DNA of 64,000 nucleotides from Psoroptes ovis (GCA_002943765.1 PQWQ01000006.1:3100001-3164000), one strand, 5' to 3'; counted from the first letter of the stretch, positions 1-12,800 are shown. The notes: a model not told the origin generated them from the letters alone. A program made the numbers and translations.

Positions 1-1618
1 TTTATTATATTCAGATTTTGTAAAGAACGGTGATGATTTTATTCGACGATTAGCTTTGGGTAGTGTTGCATTAATTGGTTCACATCCTCCATCACCATTG
101 CCAAAATTGGATTCATCTATAGTTAATAGTCAAACACAGTTGGCATCATTAGCTGCTGGATTACCACATTTCAGTACCGGTTATATGCGAAATTGGGGTC
201 GTGATACATTTATTTCATTGAAAGGATTAACATTATTGACTGGACGATTTGATGAAGCAAAAATCATTATTTTAGCTTATGGAGGCTGTCTTCGTCATGG
301 TTTGATACCGAATCTATTGGATGGTGGAAATAATTCACGTTATAATTGTCGTGATGCTGTATGGTGGTGGTTACAAGCAATCAAAGAATATATTCAATTA
401 GTGCCAAATGGTCATTCGATATTGAATGAGAATGTTAATCGAATTTTCCCAAAAGATGATTCTCATGAAAATGATAATCTAATTGAACCATTACATTGTA
501 CAATGCAAGAGGCATTGAATAAACATTTAAATGGCATTGATTTCGTAGAAAAAAATGCTGGAACTCAAATAGATGCGCACATGACTATGAATGGTTTTCA
601 TATAAAAATTGGTGTTGATCGTGAAACTGGATTCGTGTTTGGCGGTAATCAATGGAATTGTGGTACATGGATGGATAAAATGGGTTCATCTGATAAAGCT
701 GGTAATCGGGGGCGACCAGCAACACCAAGAGATGGTTCAGCTGTAGAGATTGTTGCGCTCAGTCAATCAGTAGTTGAATTTTTAGCAAAATTATATGATA
801 ACAATCAATATCCTTATGAAGGTGTTAGCGATTCAAATGGCAAATTGATATGGTCATTTAAAGAATGGAATGAAAAAATTCTAGGAAATTTTGAGAAATA
901 TTTTTACATCAATGATGATTGCAGTGATCAATATGTTAATCGACGTCAAATTTATAAAGATACATTGAATGCCACAATCCGCTGGATGGATTATCAATTA
1001 CGACCAAATTTTCTAGTTGCAATGACTATTGCACCAAAAATGTTTAGTAAATCAAATGCAATCAAAGCATTAGATATTGTTTCAAAGACATTAGTTGGTC
1101 CATTAGGAATGAAAACACTTGATCCTAGGTTTGTTCAAAAATAATTTTATTATGTTTGAAAATTTTTTTTATATAAAAATTTTTCAATACTAGTGATTGG
1201 ACTTATCGTGGTGATTATGATAATAGCAATGATTCAAATGATCCTACAGTGGCAAACGGTTTTAATTATCATAATGGACCGGTAATGAATTTTTAAATTT
1301 CCAAATTTAGATTAAATTGAATTGAGTTTGAGAAAATTTTTCTCATTTAATTTCATTTAGGAATGGCTATGGTTAATGGGTTATTATTTGATGTCACGTT
1401 TAATGTTTATTGATGACAATGAACCGAATAGAAGTTATATTGAACAAATAATGTCAAAACATTTTCATCACTTAACACAATCAGAATGGTATGGATTGCC
1501 AGAATTAACCAATGCCGATGGAAAATATTGTTCACATAGTTGTCCAATACAAAGTTGGTCGCATGCAACATTAATTGAAACATTGTATATGATGAAAATG
1601 AAATCCGAAGAAAAATGA
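1..1618 (+). CDS. AGL: Glycogen debranching enzyme, C-terminal part (last three exons, 5' partial)
   Basis: The bifunctional debranching enzyme moves maltotriosyl units (GH13-type domain, not in the window) and then hydrolyses the alpha-1,6 branch glucose (GH133 amylo-1,6-glucosidase domain) in cytosolic glycogen breakdown. Only the glucosidase half is here. Exons are 1-1128, 1194-1281 and 1361-1618, joined in frame; counted from nt 2 they give 490 codons plus TGA. Family motifs seen are MRNWGRDTF (nt 185-211), NCRDAVWWW (344-370), LGPLGMKTLDP before the first intron, GFNYHNGPEWLW across the second intron, and GLPELTN (1493-1513). By family knowledge the Glu in PELTN and an upstream Asp form the catalytic pair; which Asp I cannot settle. 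The frame is open to the left edge, so no true start is present. A pyrimidine-rich TTCAG at 10-14 could be a 3' splice site, in which case the exon starts at 15. No frameshift is seen, so the gene looks intact. Confidence 0.95.
1129..1193 (+). other. AGL intron (65 bp, GT-AG)
   Basis: The donor is CCTAG|GTTTGT and the acceptor ATACTAG|TGATTGG. Splicing joins AG to T and makes a Ser codon, restoring the conserved reading frame TLDPS then DWTYRGDYD. Reading through instead meets a stop at 1142-1144. The size is typical of minimal introns in compact arthropod genomes. Confidence 0.9.
1282..1360 (+). other. AGL intron (79 bp, GT-AG)
   Basis: The donor is GGACCG|GTAATG and the acceptor TTTCATTTAG|GAATGG. 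It splits the conserved NGP-EWLW block between codons. The 88-nt exon before it is open in the required phase. Confidence 0.9.
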
Positions 1619-1814
1619 TTGAGATGTTTAAAATCAATTGATTTGTATGCATAAATTGTTTGATTTCTGTTTTTTTATTTGGATTGAATTAAATACTATA
1701 TCCCTTCAAGCATAATTTTGCATCATCTTTTAACTGTTGTTGACCTTGTTCTAGCATAATAGACTATTGCATAATCGAATAGAAAACAAAATCAATGATT
1801 AATCAATAATTGAG

Positions 1815-1881
1815 AATAAAAGCGAGCAAATAGATAATTATAAAAATCGATTTTAAAAAATGAAATTAAGAAGTGAATAAA
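1815..1881 (+). terminator. Candidate AGL poly(A) signals
   Basis: AATAAA hexamers occur at 1815-1820 and 1876-1881, about 200-260 nt after the AGL stop. A variant ATTAAA lies at 1688-1693. In DNA this AT-rich the hexamer is common by chance, so the actual cleavage site is not determined. Confidence 0.35.
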
Positions 1882-2418
1882 AACAAATTAAAGATCAAAT
1901 TCAAATTAATTATAATAATTGCTGATATTTAAAATGTAAATTATTTTTTATTTTCCTTCGTTCAAATGAAACATGATCATTTTGAATGTGTCTTTATGTC
2001 CATTTACGGGAATCGAAAAAATTTATTCAAGTTGAATTAAGGCTATTATGTTACAATGAAGAAAAAACTGTATGAAAATGAATATTTCAGAGTTTTAGTT
2101 TTCTTCTATTTTAATTCATCATTAGCTGTTCGTTATTAATTTCTATCAAAAACAATTATATTTTTTGCTTTATTTTTCAACTTGAAACAGAAATTTTCAT
2201 GGGAAATTATCATCATTTCGATCAAAATGATAATATGTGTGCTTTTATGTATGATTTAAGCAGCGTAAAACGAAGAAAAATGTATGAAAATGAAAAAATT
2301 TAAAATTCATGGATGAATGAATTGAAAATCATGATTCGAGATTAATTTTTTTCTTGTTTTATTTTTGTTTTACCCATCAACATTGATAGAAGAATGAAAA
2401 AAACACCTTTTACCATCA

Positions 2419-2445
2419 ATGATGATGATGATGATCATCATCATT
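2419..2445. repeat. (GAT)n/(ATC)n self-complementary microsatellite
   Basis: A run of GAT units turns into ATC units around a central GATC, so the tract is its own reverse complement and could extrude as a hairpin. Confidence 0.8.
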
Positions 2446-4836
2446 ATTAAAAATATTTTGATTTTTGATTGTGTTGTTTATTAATTAATTATTATTGTTT
2501 TAGTTGTTGTTATTATTATTAATATTCAAAATGAAAATAGAAGAATGATGATCATGATGATGATGATGATGAATATCATAATTATTTTCAGGTTAATCTT
2601 TTTGTTTTTTCTACGCTTTTTCAATGAAATTCTTTCATGGAAAGATAACATTTCTAAAAACAACAACAACCATTTGCACATTGTGTGTGCTTTCTTTCTC
2701 TCTGTATGAATTAATTATTAATTTTTCAAATTTTTATCATCTTTTTTTTGATATTTTTTTGGGTTGTAATTATTGTAACAATTATGATTATTATTTTCAT
2801 TATTTTGAATGAAAAATTAATTTTAAAAAAAAACTTTTGAATACAATGAAAATATGAATAATTATAATCATTGTATTATACATAGGAATATGATGATAAT
2901 AATACAGAATAAAGATAATTAGTGTTTAATTTTTGAAAGAATAATTTTGAAGAAAACAATTTACATTCATTTATTCATCAAATTTCAATGTTTTTCAATT
3001 TAAAAACAACAAAATTTGTTTTCAAAGTAGAACAAAGCAATTCTATCTTCAATGGCCGAATTCGAGTAAATAAGGATTCGACTTTTGCTGATCATTTTCA
3101 ATTTGATCTACAAAAATTGTCCAGTCATAATTATTATTATTATTTGACCATTTTTTCCTATTTCGTCAATTTCATTTGTGTCAGCAGTGGATTTGTTGAA
3201 AATTAAAAATTGAGTTGATCCGATAATTCAATGCGTGTGTGAGTGTGTGCGTAATTTTTGGATAAATTTTGATGAATTTCAAACATCTTAAACACTTTAC
3301 TAGTGATGTCTAATCGATGAAAAAAAGCTTGATCATTTTAGAATGATGTAAATCATGTAAAACAATTTACAGGCAAATTGCAAGCGAAAAAACTGAAGAA
3401 ATTATCCAAAGCAAAAGTCCTTTTTTGCACAAGATTTATGTTTGAAATTTGTTTCTGTATTTATATTGAAATTATGATTTGAGAAAAAAATTAAGAAAAA
3501 TTCGCTTTAATTAATCCGATATCAAACACTGAGAAATGGATTGAAAAATTGAACGAAATATAAAAAATCAAATTAATTGGATCAAAGATTTGATGATTTG
3601 AGATCAAAAAGACAACGACGACGACGGCGACAGCAACAACACATTGAATTAGTCGAAAAAATTGAAAAAATTTTCCAAATAAACAGTCATATAACGGATA
3701 ATTAATACAAATACTAATCACTGATAATTAAGATTAATTAATACAATCATTTGGTCAATCATAATCCGTTGCACAAAAATGCAAAAATTGAAAATGGAAA
3801 TTTTTTTCAAACATTTTCTCTCATTTATCTCGTTTGATGAATGCATAAATCAACATCATATGACAATCATCGTCTTTTCATATGAAATCAAATGGAAAAT
3901 CCGATGAATGTCCAAGCACACACAAGTTACTGTTTGATTTGATGAATTTTACTTTCAATTTGATTTGGCAAATTTGATTTTTATTTATTTTTGCATAATC
4001 ATTCATTATAAATGTACCAAATGATGTTGATGATGATGATGCTGATAATGCAAAACAAATTAATGTCTGTGTATGTGTCTATGTGTGCAAGTAATTTCAT
4101 TTATTATGATGATAATAACGATTATACCATCATCATCATATTTATCTGATTTATAAAGATGTTTGAACCGAAATTTCCAACAAGAAGACTGATAAGTTTT
4201 CATTTTTCTTTTCTCCAAAATGTTTGTTGCTTGCTTTTTTTCATCAGAAATTATGACTGATGATGGCTAAATTTTGACTATGATTTTCATTTTCATCCAC
4301 ATCATCATTATTATACAACATTATTCATTCATTCGTTCATTTTCATTCAAAAATATGAAACAATTCGGGTTCATTTTGTTGTTTGCTGTTGATGCTGATG
4401 CTGATGATGTTTATTTGTGTTGAAAACAAATAAACATTTTCTTAATTATGATCATCATCATCATCATAGTTATTATTACTGTATAATAAAATATTAGATT
4501 AAAGTTGATTAAAGATGCAGTGTTGCTGATGTTGCTGCTGCTGTTGTCTATTTGTTTATTTTTATTTATTTTTTATTTATTTTCATTTTTTCATTTCCAT
4601 ATTTATTATTATTATTTCCATTTTGTTTGTTTGTTTATTCGTTCATTTGTTTTGAAAAAATCGTGTTTATCTTCATTATAATAATAATAATAATGATAAT
4701 CATAATAATAATAATAATAATGTCTAGAAGAAATGATGTTTATGTTTGTTCGATGGAAGTGGAAGCGCAAAAAATGAAAAAAAAAATAATGAAAATAAGG
4801 AATTACATTTCGCTTTTATAATTTTCATATGGATGA

Positions 4837-4926
4837 ATGGATTATTTCGCTGCAGCAGCAACAAAAACAATAGCGAAACAACAAATCCGTAAAAAAAGGC
4901 CCAGCCAAAGTGACGAATATTTGTAG
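4837..4926 (+). other. Small ORF, 29 codons, unassigned
   Basis: ATG to TAG encoding an Ala-rich start followed by a basic stretch (IRKKRPSQSDEYL at the end). Base composition is less AT-rich than the surroundings because of a CAG-type repeat. The start context is weak, and no splice structure or known family is recognised. It is probably a chance ORF over a short trinucleotide repeat. Confidence 0.15.
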
Positions 4927-6350
4927 GAAAATGAATGAATGAATTTGTAAATAAATTTGTAAATAATAAAACTAATATTATTATTAAAATGTTTTAAAAT
5001 GCCCGAAGCCGATTAATATTTGAAACATTTTCATCTCAATTTTTTAAAAAATCTAATTATTTTGAATAAAATGAAAAATAAATATGAATTAAAAGATGAA
5101 AGTCTTTCAATTCATTCATTTATTCATACAATTTTTCATATTTTTGACCAAAATGATGTGAAAAATGACCTATTTTTTTTATTATTGTTCATAAAAAACA
5201 AAAACAACAAACAACAATCAATCATTTTGTTGTTGTTTATCGCTGTTCAATTGAATAATGATGTTATTATTATTATCATTATGATTATTAAATATTAATA
5301 CATACATAAATTTGTTCATTTTCTTTTTACAGGTTTAAATCTATTCCTTGCTTTTTCCATCTATCATTCATTCATTATTTGATTAGAGCCTTTTAATTAT
5401 GGTAAATTTTCATTTTCTTCCAAGTTTCATATAGCTGCCGACACTAATTAATGCTTGAAGTTTCTTTAATTTTTCATTTTAGAACAAATGAAGAAAAATT
5501 AAGAAAAATGGATGGTAATTAAAGGAAAAACATGTTTAAGAAATGAAATTTAGATTTAAAGGAGTGAAATAAAGATATTGGATCGTTGAATGAATTTATT
5601 TATCAAAAAAATTGAAATGGCCAAAATATGAAATTCAATCATAAAATATTTCAATTAATCAATAATAAATTGAATCAGTAATAGTAAATATCACTGATCA
5701 ATTTATTGACATTGAAACAATAATAAGAAAAAAAATCAATCGAAATTGATTATGTTGTTTATTTTATATATTAATGATTTGATTTCGTTACTTTTGAATA
5801 AATACAACTCAGAAGCTAATCAAGAAAATCAAGGTGTCAATACATACACTTCTAGCTTGTATTAAAAACAATGTAGATTAAATCAAATCAATACGATTAG
5901 ATACGATCCGATTCGATATACCAATTGATTTACAAACGATAATGATGATGTGATGTGATGTGAAAAGGCACAAACACATTGGAAATTTAATTGATTTGAT
6001 TTTTTATTTTAAGTTTTCTAGTTGTTGTCGCTGCTGCTGTTCTTATTGCCCATAGGTTAGTATTAATTGATTTTTTATTTTTATTATTTTTCTTTCTTTT
6101 TCTTTACTGAATTGTCCTAGATGTTTTCTATTATATTTTCCATTCTTATTTGATTTGATATTTTTTCAATCATTATTATTGAGCAACAACAACAATAACA
6201 TCAAATTGATTGAATTGAATAATGATGATTAGATTGAATTTTTGAATGGATTGAATTGAATTTTTGCTCGCTTCTTATCTGTTCTTCATATTAGCTTTAA
6301 ATGTAGATTGATCATCATCATCATCAATAAAAGTAATGAATATTCGTCAT

Positions 6351-6369
6351 TCTCTCTCTCTCTCTCTCT
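6351..6369. repeat. (TC)n microsatellite
   Basis: Uninterrupted TC dinucleotides followed by TGTGTG. Confidence 0.9.
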
Positions 6370-8121
6370 GTGTGCTTCGCTCCTTCGTCCTCTAATATTT
6401 TTTTATTGGATCACGATATATTTTCTATTTTGTATTGATGATTATTGCATGCATGTCATCATCATCATCATCATCCACAGCATCTTCATCATCATCATCA
6501 TCATCGATGTATTGATTGAATCTAATAAAATAATGAAATGAAATGAAAAAAAATGTAATTAATGTCGTGTGAATGAATTTTTATATTCATTACTTATCAT
6601 CATCATTATTATTGTTGTTGTTGCTGTTGTTCTTGTCCATTTTTACTTTTTTTTCTTTCTGTGTTTTCATTTATTTGATAGATGACCAATTGTATTGAAT
6701 TGAAAATAAAAAAAACAAAAACAACAGTAACAAAGATCATTATTATTATAATTATTATTATCATATCCCGTTCATTTTCATATATTCTCATATGAATATA
6801 TTTATAATTGTAATCAATCTAATCATTAATAATGATAATAATGAAAATAATAACGAAGATAATCGATATAAAGATAATATTTTATATCGTTTGTGATGTT
6901 CGTGATTATATTTTCTTCTTTTTTTTTGAATGATGATGTTGATGGTGATGATGATGATAACAATGAATGACGATGAAGGTAAAAGGAACACATTTATATT
7001 TGATTTTCCTCATATATTCATCATCAAGAACAACGAAAAAAAATGATCATCATTGTTTTATCATATGAGAAATAGATGATTTTCTTTATTTGAACATATA
7101 TTCAAATCAAAAGCAAAAATTGAATAGAAATATTCAAGAAAAGATTTAAAAGATAAGATCGAATCAGATCAAAATCAATCATAGCAGCGATTATGAAGAT
7201 GATCAAATATAGTAGATGACAATTGAAAAAAAAACAATTGAATTTTTAAAACAATTTTTGAACAATTGAAATAAATTTAATTGTTTTAGGTCACCCAATA
7301 AATCGATCGTTCCCGATTGATGATGAATGATGACTAATAATAAATGATAATTATTTTATAATTATTTTAATTATAATTTGAATTTCCAAAAATGAAAATG
7401 AAAAATAATTATTCGATTTTAATTATAAATATTATTTTAATTATTTCATTATTAAGTCATTATTATTATTATTATCGTTTTCATTTTCATTTTCATTATT
7501 TTCCATTACAAACATGATTTTTCTGTTTTATTATTATTATCACATGGTTTATACAATTAAAATTATTATGATTATTATTATTTGAATAAATTTCAAATAC
7601 TTGTAGGTTTTTCATTTCATTTTCATTCATTTCTTGAAATCATTAACGAATAAAATTATATAATAATATGCTCCCACGTTAATAATTAATATTCATTCAT
7701 TTTTTGAAAATGAAAATTTGAAGAAATTTTCAACTTGACTAGGTATGAGAATAGGAAAATAATTTTATGTTTTTCATAAAAAACTAAACAACCAAACACG
7801 TAATATGACAATTATCATTATGTAATTATTATTATTGTATTTCTTTAATTATTATTCATTTTTTTCTAATTAATCAAACAACGATGATAATAATTATGAT
7901 TATATTTCCATATTAAAGATTTATCAAAATAATAATAAAAAACTTGGAATAAAATTAAAACAATTATTTCTATCGGTGATAATTTCTGTTTTTTCCGAAT
8001 TTCTAATTGATCAATACTGCCAATATATTGTTTCATTTGAATTTTTTCGGCTTAAAACAACCGGAACCAAATTATTTAGTTATTAGTTTGATTTAATTCA
8101 TTGGATTAATTCAATCACTAG

Positions 8122-8142
8122 TAGCATCAATAAATGATGCTA
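8122..8142. repeat. Perfect stem-loop at the putative LTR edge
   Basis: The arms TAGCATCA and TGATGCTA (8122-8129 and 8135-8142) are perfect reverse complements around a 5-nt loop. On the - strand this lies just inside the putative LTR start TGTTAGCC (8155 downward). Confidence 0.75.
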
Positions 8143-8164
8143 CATATGGCTAACATTTAACTCT

Positions 8165-8365
8165 TCAAATCCTTTCGTACTTCGTCGATTGACTGGTCTC
8201 TGACGTATCGATACGTTTTTTCCGAGGCTGTTTTAGATTCACGTGGTGCGTACGAGTATCTGGTATCTTGGTTTTTGGTTCACCATCAACAAGATATACC
8301 ATGGTTTCTATGGCCGAATTGTTAGTTAATTTCTTTGGCGGACACCATCGGAAATGATTGGTGCT
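8165..8365 (-). pseudogene. Degraded retrotransposon fragment, probable Ty3/Gypsy-type pol (integrase) C-terminus
   Basis: On the - strand 66 codons are open between two stops, with clearly higher G+C than the flanks and a composition unlike the chance ORFs around it. There is no start Met, as expected for a slice of a polyprotein. The block ETMVYLVDGEPKTK, then THHVNLKQPRKKR, reads like the chromodomain-like tail of Gypsy integrases, where a short strand with a Gly turn precedes a His-Val-Asn-x-Leu-Lys-Pro-type motif. Right after the stop, the - strand has a short purine-rich stretch (GAAGAG) and then TGTTAGCC, matching the usual order integrase stop, polypurine tract, LTR starting with TG. 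The upstream side stops abruptly in simple repeats, so the element is truncated. The family call rests on motif resemblance read by eye. Confidence 0.45.
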
Positions 8366-9626
8366 TTAATTTAGTTTTTGTTCATTCATTCATTCATTCC
8401 GCTAGCAAATGAAAAATTGCCACTACCTTTCTATTTCTTTTCAGTGAAATTTCTCTTTGTTTACAGTGCAATTTTTCTTCATAAAACTATGCCTCTACTC
8501 TCAAAATTTTATTTTCTGTTCAAAAAATCTTTCGTAGAAGCAAAGCTACAAGTTACAAAAAATGTTTGGCTAATATTTTTGTTTTGGTTTTTCATTTTTC
8601 ATTTTTTTCAAAACAGAAAACCGCCAATCATCAATTCATTCAGTGTTTTGATGTTTGCCTATGTGTATGTCGCTTATCAATGTTCATATATTCATTTTCA
8701 AAGAACTTCAACTTGAATTTTTCCAAATTTTTTCAATTCAATCTCATTCATCCATACTTTTATGAAATTTTTACATTTTTATCGATTAATAAACGAAAAT
8801 TGAATCATTTCTAATCAACGAATGATAAAAAAGAAAATGAATCAGATCTATGATTTTTAATTTATCTCAAACAACAAAAAACAAAAATGAAAAATTGTGA
8901 ATGGCCTGAAATGATTAAAATTCTTAATTATGATTCGATTCAATTATCATATTCATCATATAATTCTTAACTAATTGATTAATTAATTCATAAAATCAGC
9001 TCTGTATTCAATTTATTCGCTGCTTTTTGCAAATTCATTTCAAATTTGATTCTGTAAATTTGACAACAATTTCACTGTTCGAAATGATAACTTTATTTGC
9101 ATTCGTTTATTTCTTGAAATTTTTTAAATTCGAAACTCAAAAATCAATAATTATGCAATGACACAGGGTTTTTTTTTATAGTGATAAAAGTGTTATATTA
9201 ATTAATGTGCATCTTATGCGTGTGTTTTATTCTTATAAAATTATGATTTAATTATTTTCCATACATTTTTCAAAATTTTACCCATTTTTCATTTTCTTCC
9301 AAATGACTGATTAATTGATTGACTAATGCAAATCTATTTGACATGAATTGTGTCCATGTGTTTACCTTTATATGTGTTTGTGTATTTTTTGTGTGTGTTT
9401 ATTTTCAATAATAAGTAAAATACCAAAAATATAAATGTGTAAAAATATTTTTTTCAATTTTTTTCGGTGTTTCGATCACCAATCAATCACCAATGAAAAT
9501 TTTGAACATTATCATCATCATCATTATTTGATCAAATTATTTTTTCAATAATAATAATAATTTCATAATAATTATTACAACATAAATTTCATTAAAAATT
9601 AAGAAATAAAATTTCGAAAATTCAAA
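8366..9626. other. Region upstream of the ephrin start exon; probable 5'UTR and promoter area, not resolved
   Basis: AT-rich sequence with two chance ORFs (up to 112 codons, overlapping in different frames, Phe-rich). No clear splice acceptor precedes the ATG at 9627, so the 5'UTR may be contiguous with it. An in-frame TAA lies at 9600-9602. Confidence 0.5.
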
Positions 9627-9754
9627 ATGAGTAGAAAACTAGCAACAACACCTTTAACCTTTTCATTACTTTTTTATACATCACTCATCACATCGATTTT
9701 TGAGGTCATGTCAGCTAGACTGCCAGACATTTATTGGAATTCAACAAATCCAAT
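9627..9754 (+). CDS. Efn: Ephrin, first coding exon (signal peptide and start of receptor-binding domain; 3' partial)
   Basis: Ephrins are membrane-attached ligands of Eph receptor tyrosine kinases, used in axon guidance and tissue boundaries. This exon gives 42 codons plus two bases. Residues 1-4 are MSRK, and residues 10-25 form the hydrophobic core of a secretion signal. Cleavage is plausible after Ala30. Residues 31-42 read RLPDIYWNSTNP, the first beta-strand of the ephrin ectodomain, whose family hallmark is Trp-Asn-(Ser/Thr)-(Ser/Thr)-Asn-Pro. Asn38-Ser-Thr is the conserved N-glycosylation sequon. The exon ends AT|GTAAAT; the split codon (ATN) gives Ile or Met, and Ile fits the family pattern NPIF. 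Without splicing the frame would stop immediately at TAA. The start was chosen because ATG 9627 is the first in-frame Met after a stop at 9600, with A at -3. The Cys-rich remainder is not in the window. It could be another secreted protein, but the motif is specific. Confidence 0.75.
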
Positions 9755-9842
9755 GTAAATAATTTTTACTTATTTTTCTTTAAAAAGATTTCAAAATCAA
9801 TCGCGAATCCATCATCATTAATTGAATTTATCTTTCATACAA

Positions 9843-9863
9843 ACACACACACACACACACACA
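9843..9863. repeat. (AC)n microsatellite
   Basis: Uninterrupted CA dinucleotides about 90 nt into the ephrin intron. Confidence 0.9.
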
Positions 9864-12800
9864 TATGTTGTTTTCTAGTAATTTTGGTCATTTTTGGTGC
9901 AGAGAAGAGAAAAATCTTTAAGAAATTTTCCATTTCTTATCTTAAATAATTATAATGATTATTATTATCATTATTATTATTAATCCTTTTTCTTTTTCCA
10001 ATGTAAATCATTTATTTTTTTTAAATTTGATTTTTTTTTCTTATGAATTTTGTTGAAGTAAGAAAAATAGAAAAGGTGAATGGCCAACTTTGAATAGGTG
10101 TTTAATTTCACATTTCATAATTTTGCTATTGTGATCGATGATTTTCATTTCTTTTATGTATTCAAATATATTCATTTCATTATTTAAAAAAAATAAAACT
10201 TTTAGAGGTATTGTGTCATCACACAAATATGAATTTCAAGCACATTGAATGCAAGCGACTTTTCTTCCATTTTCATTATTTTCACCTATTCTCACCGATT
10301 CGCATCAATTTCTATTTGAATATTTCACTAAAACACTATTAGTTTTCAAAGAACAAAGAAAACGTATGAGATTTATTCATCTCGAAGGGTTATTGTTATT
10401 GGTGATTGTGGCTGGTTTTTTATGTTTTGACTCTTGATTTACCAAATGAAAAATCATTTTATAAAATGATATTATCCTTTTGTGATTATTTTTCGATTAT
10501 ATTTTTTTCTGATGATTATAACAATGATGATAATAACAAATAATGAAATATAAATTCAAATTCAAAATTTTTAAAAAAATAATAAAAATGAAAAACAAAA
10601 AAAAAACATTTAATCTAATCATATCTAATCTAATCTTATTGTGAATTTGATGTATGTCTGTGAATGTGTCTGTTTAGTTTATGTACAGAGACTTTGAATC
10701 AGATTGAATTGAATTTTTGTTCATTTTTAATTAGGGAAATGTGAAAGGAATCTGTGAATCTGTTGTTTTCCCTCTTTTTTCTTACTTTATTCAATTCATT
10801 CATTCAACATTTTCAATCATTGAATTCATTTAATTTTAAATGAATCAAAATGATAATAGATGATAATAATTCATTGCATCAAATCATTTATTATTATCAA
10901 TGAATGAATAAAGAAACCCAAAAAAATTGGAGTGGTTGTTAATCACATTTTTATCATCAATTTTTGAAAGAAAATCAAGAATTGTGGTCATTCAATCGTC
11001 GTCATCTCAAATAGTCTTCCTATGCTTGTTTTATCTTCAATTTAGAAAAATGGCTATTTTTTGTTTTATTTCAATCTTTCTCTTGTCAATAATTATGTGA
11101 ATTTTTTTCATTTTTTTCTTTACTTCTCAATTCTTTCATTGATTCAAGACAAGTAGCCACAAAAAATTAAATTAAATAGCATAGTTTAGTTTCTCAAATG
11201 TCGAGTTTTATTTGATTTATATACATCATTGTCCATCAAAAAAATTGAATCATTCAAATGATTCAATGATGATGATCGTTGAATGGAGAAATTTTACAAT
11301 GATACTTGAATCCATTGATCTACTTATTATTGGGCATTTATCAGATTTTGCAGGTTAAATTTTTCAAGTACTCAATTTTTTCTCCATTTTTCTTTTATTC
11401 AATATCTTTTCTTGAAAAAAAAAACAAAACGAATCTTAGAATCTCAGCGTTGATTCTATTATTGCTTGTATAGATTTTTGCTGCTTGTCTGTCAGTCAAA
11501 AATAATAATTTTATTACGTATGAACAACAAATGCATCAAAATTGAAGTAGAAACAATGATGTATAAACCTTATAAACCCTGTAAAATTCTCGAAAAAAAC
11601 ATCTCATTCCATCAGCTTCAATTTTTAAAATATTTTATTCATATAAATTTTATTGGATTTGATTTCTTATTTTTAAATTTTTGTTTTGTTTGCACTTTAT
11701 TTTTGACATATCAATCAAACGATGTCTTAGTTCAAAAAATCATTTTGTTCTTAAATTTCAAAACAATTTTTTTCTGTATTTTTCGCCACTTGATTAGGTC
11801 AAAACTGAAAACTTTATTTACATAATCATATGCATATTCAATTCAATGCAGAATTCTTAAATCGAAGAAAAATAAATGGCCACGTGGATGAAACAAAATA
11901 TCGAAAAAAATACATTAATAAAAACATTTATGTAACATATGATAATAGAGGCTTATGAATATGAATTTCATATTTATGCGTTTACAAAACAATTTACGAA
12001 AACAATACATTTTGCACACACTCAGGATAATTTTGTTTTGTGTTTATACCAAAAACACACCTGTGAACATTATGAATTATAATTATTGATCCAGTTATTT
12101 CTAAAGAAAAAAAATTTTAAATTATGCATCATTTATATTTTTTTTCACCTTTAAATACAAATTTCTATTCGAAATTTTTTTTTTCGTTTGTTTCTTCATT
12201 CATCCACTGACCATTATTGTTCAAAAGAAATGCATGCATTACATATGATATTTTTGTGTTTTTCTGTGTTTGTGTATTTCCACTGTTTAAATGGATACAC
12301 ATGTGTTTGTGTGTGTATGGATGTATTTTCAATGGTTCATTGGCCACAAAACTTTTTTCTGTGTGTATTAAATTTTTATCCATTTTGAACTAAAGTGAAT
12401 TGAATCACAAATTGATGATGATGATGATGATGAATATACTAAAACTAAACTTGACTTAACTAAACCAAGGTCGAAAAATAATTTTATTTCAATTTTTTTC
12501 CTTATATTTATTTCAATCTTTGATGATAAAGATAAAATTATGATATTCGTCGTTGTTGTTGTTGTTGCTGTTGTTGGTGTTATTTTTATTTAACTCTGGT
12601 TTATACCTTTGATTCACACTCAAAACTGCAAAAAACATCAACTCAAATGTTGAATGTGTTCAATGTATTAATATCTATTTTATATAAATGATGATGATGA
12701 TGATCAATAATTATTATTCTAAACCAATCTTCGACAGGTATCGAAGTAATGGATGACTTGAATTATCATTATTATTATTGAATCACAAATAGATTTGTAG

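Larger units (their letters stand above)
1882..8121. other. Intergenic region between AGL and the ephrin gene; no host gene recognised
   Basis: Very AT-rich DNA with scattered microsatellites: a GAT/ATC inverted tract at 2419-2445, TC dinucleotides at 6351-6369, and many short ATT, ATC and CATT runs. Open frames up to about 90 codons are rich in Phe, Ile, Asn and Lys and resemble no family. The upstream control region of the ephrin gene probably lies partly here, but I can point to no defined promoter. A TGACCTTG (nuclear-receptor half-site type) occurs near 1740. Confidence 0.6.

Noticed and set aside
6030..6061. AG|GTTAGT junction upstream of the ephrin exon
   Set aside because: The acceptor tract is moderate, the donor has T instead of A at +3, and there is no evidence that the transcript starts upstream of it.
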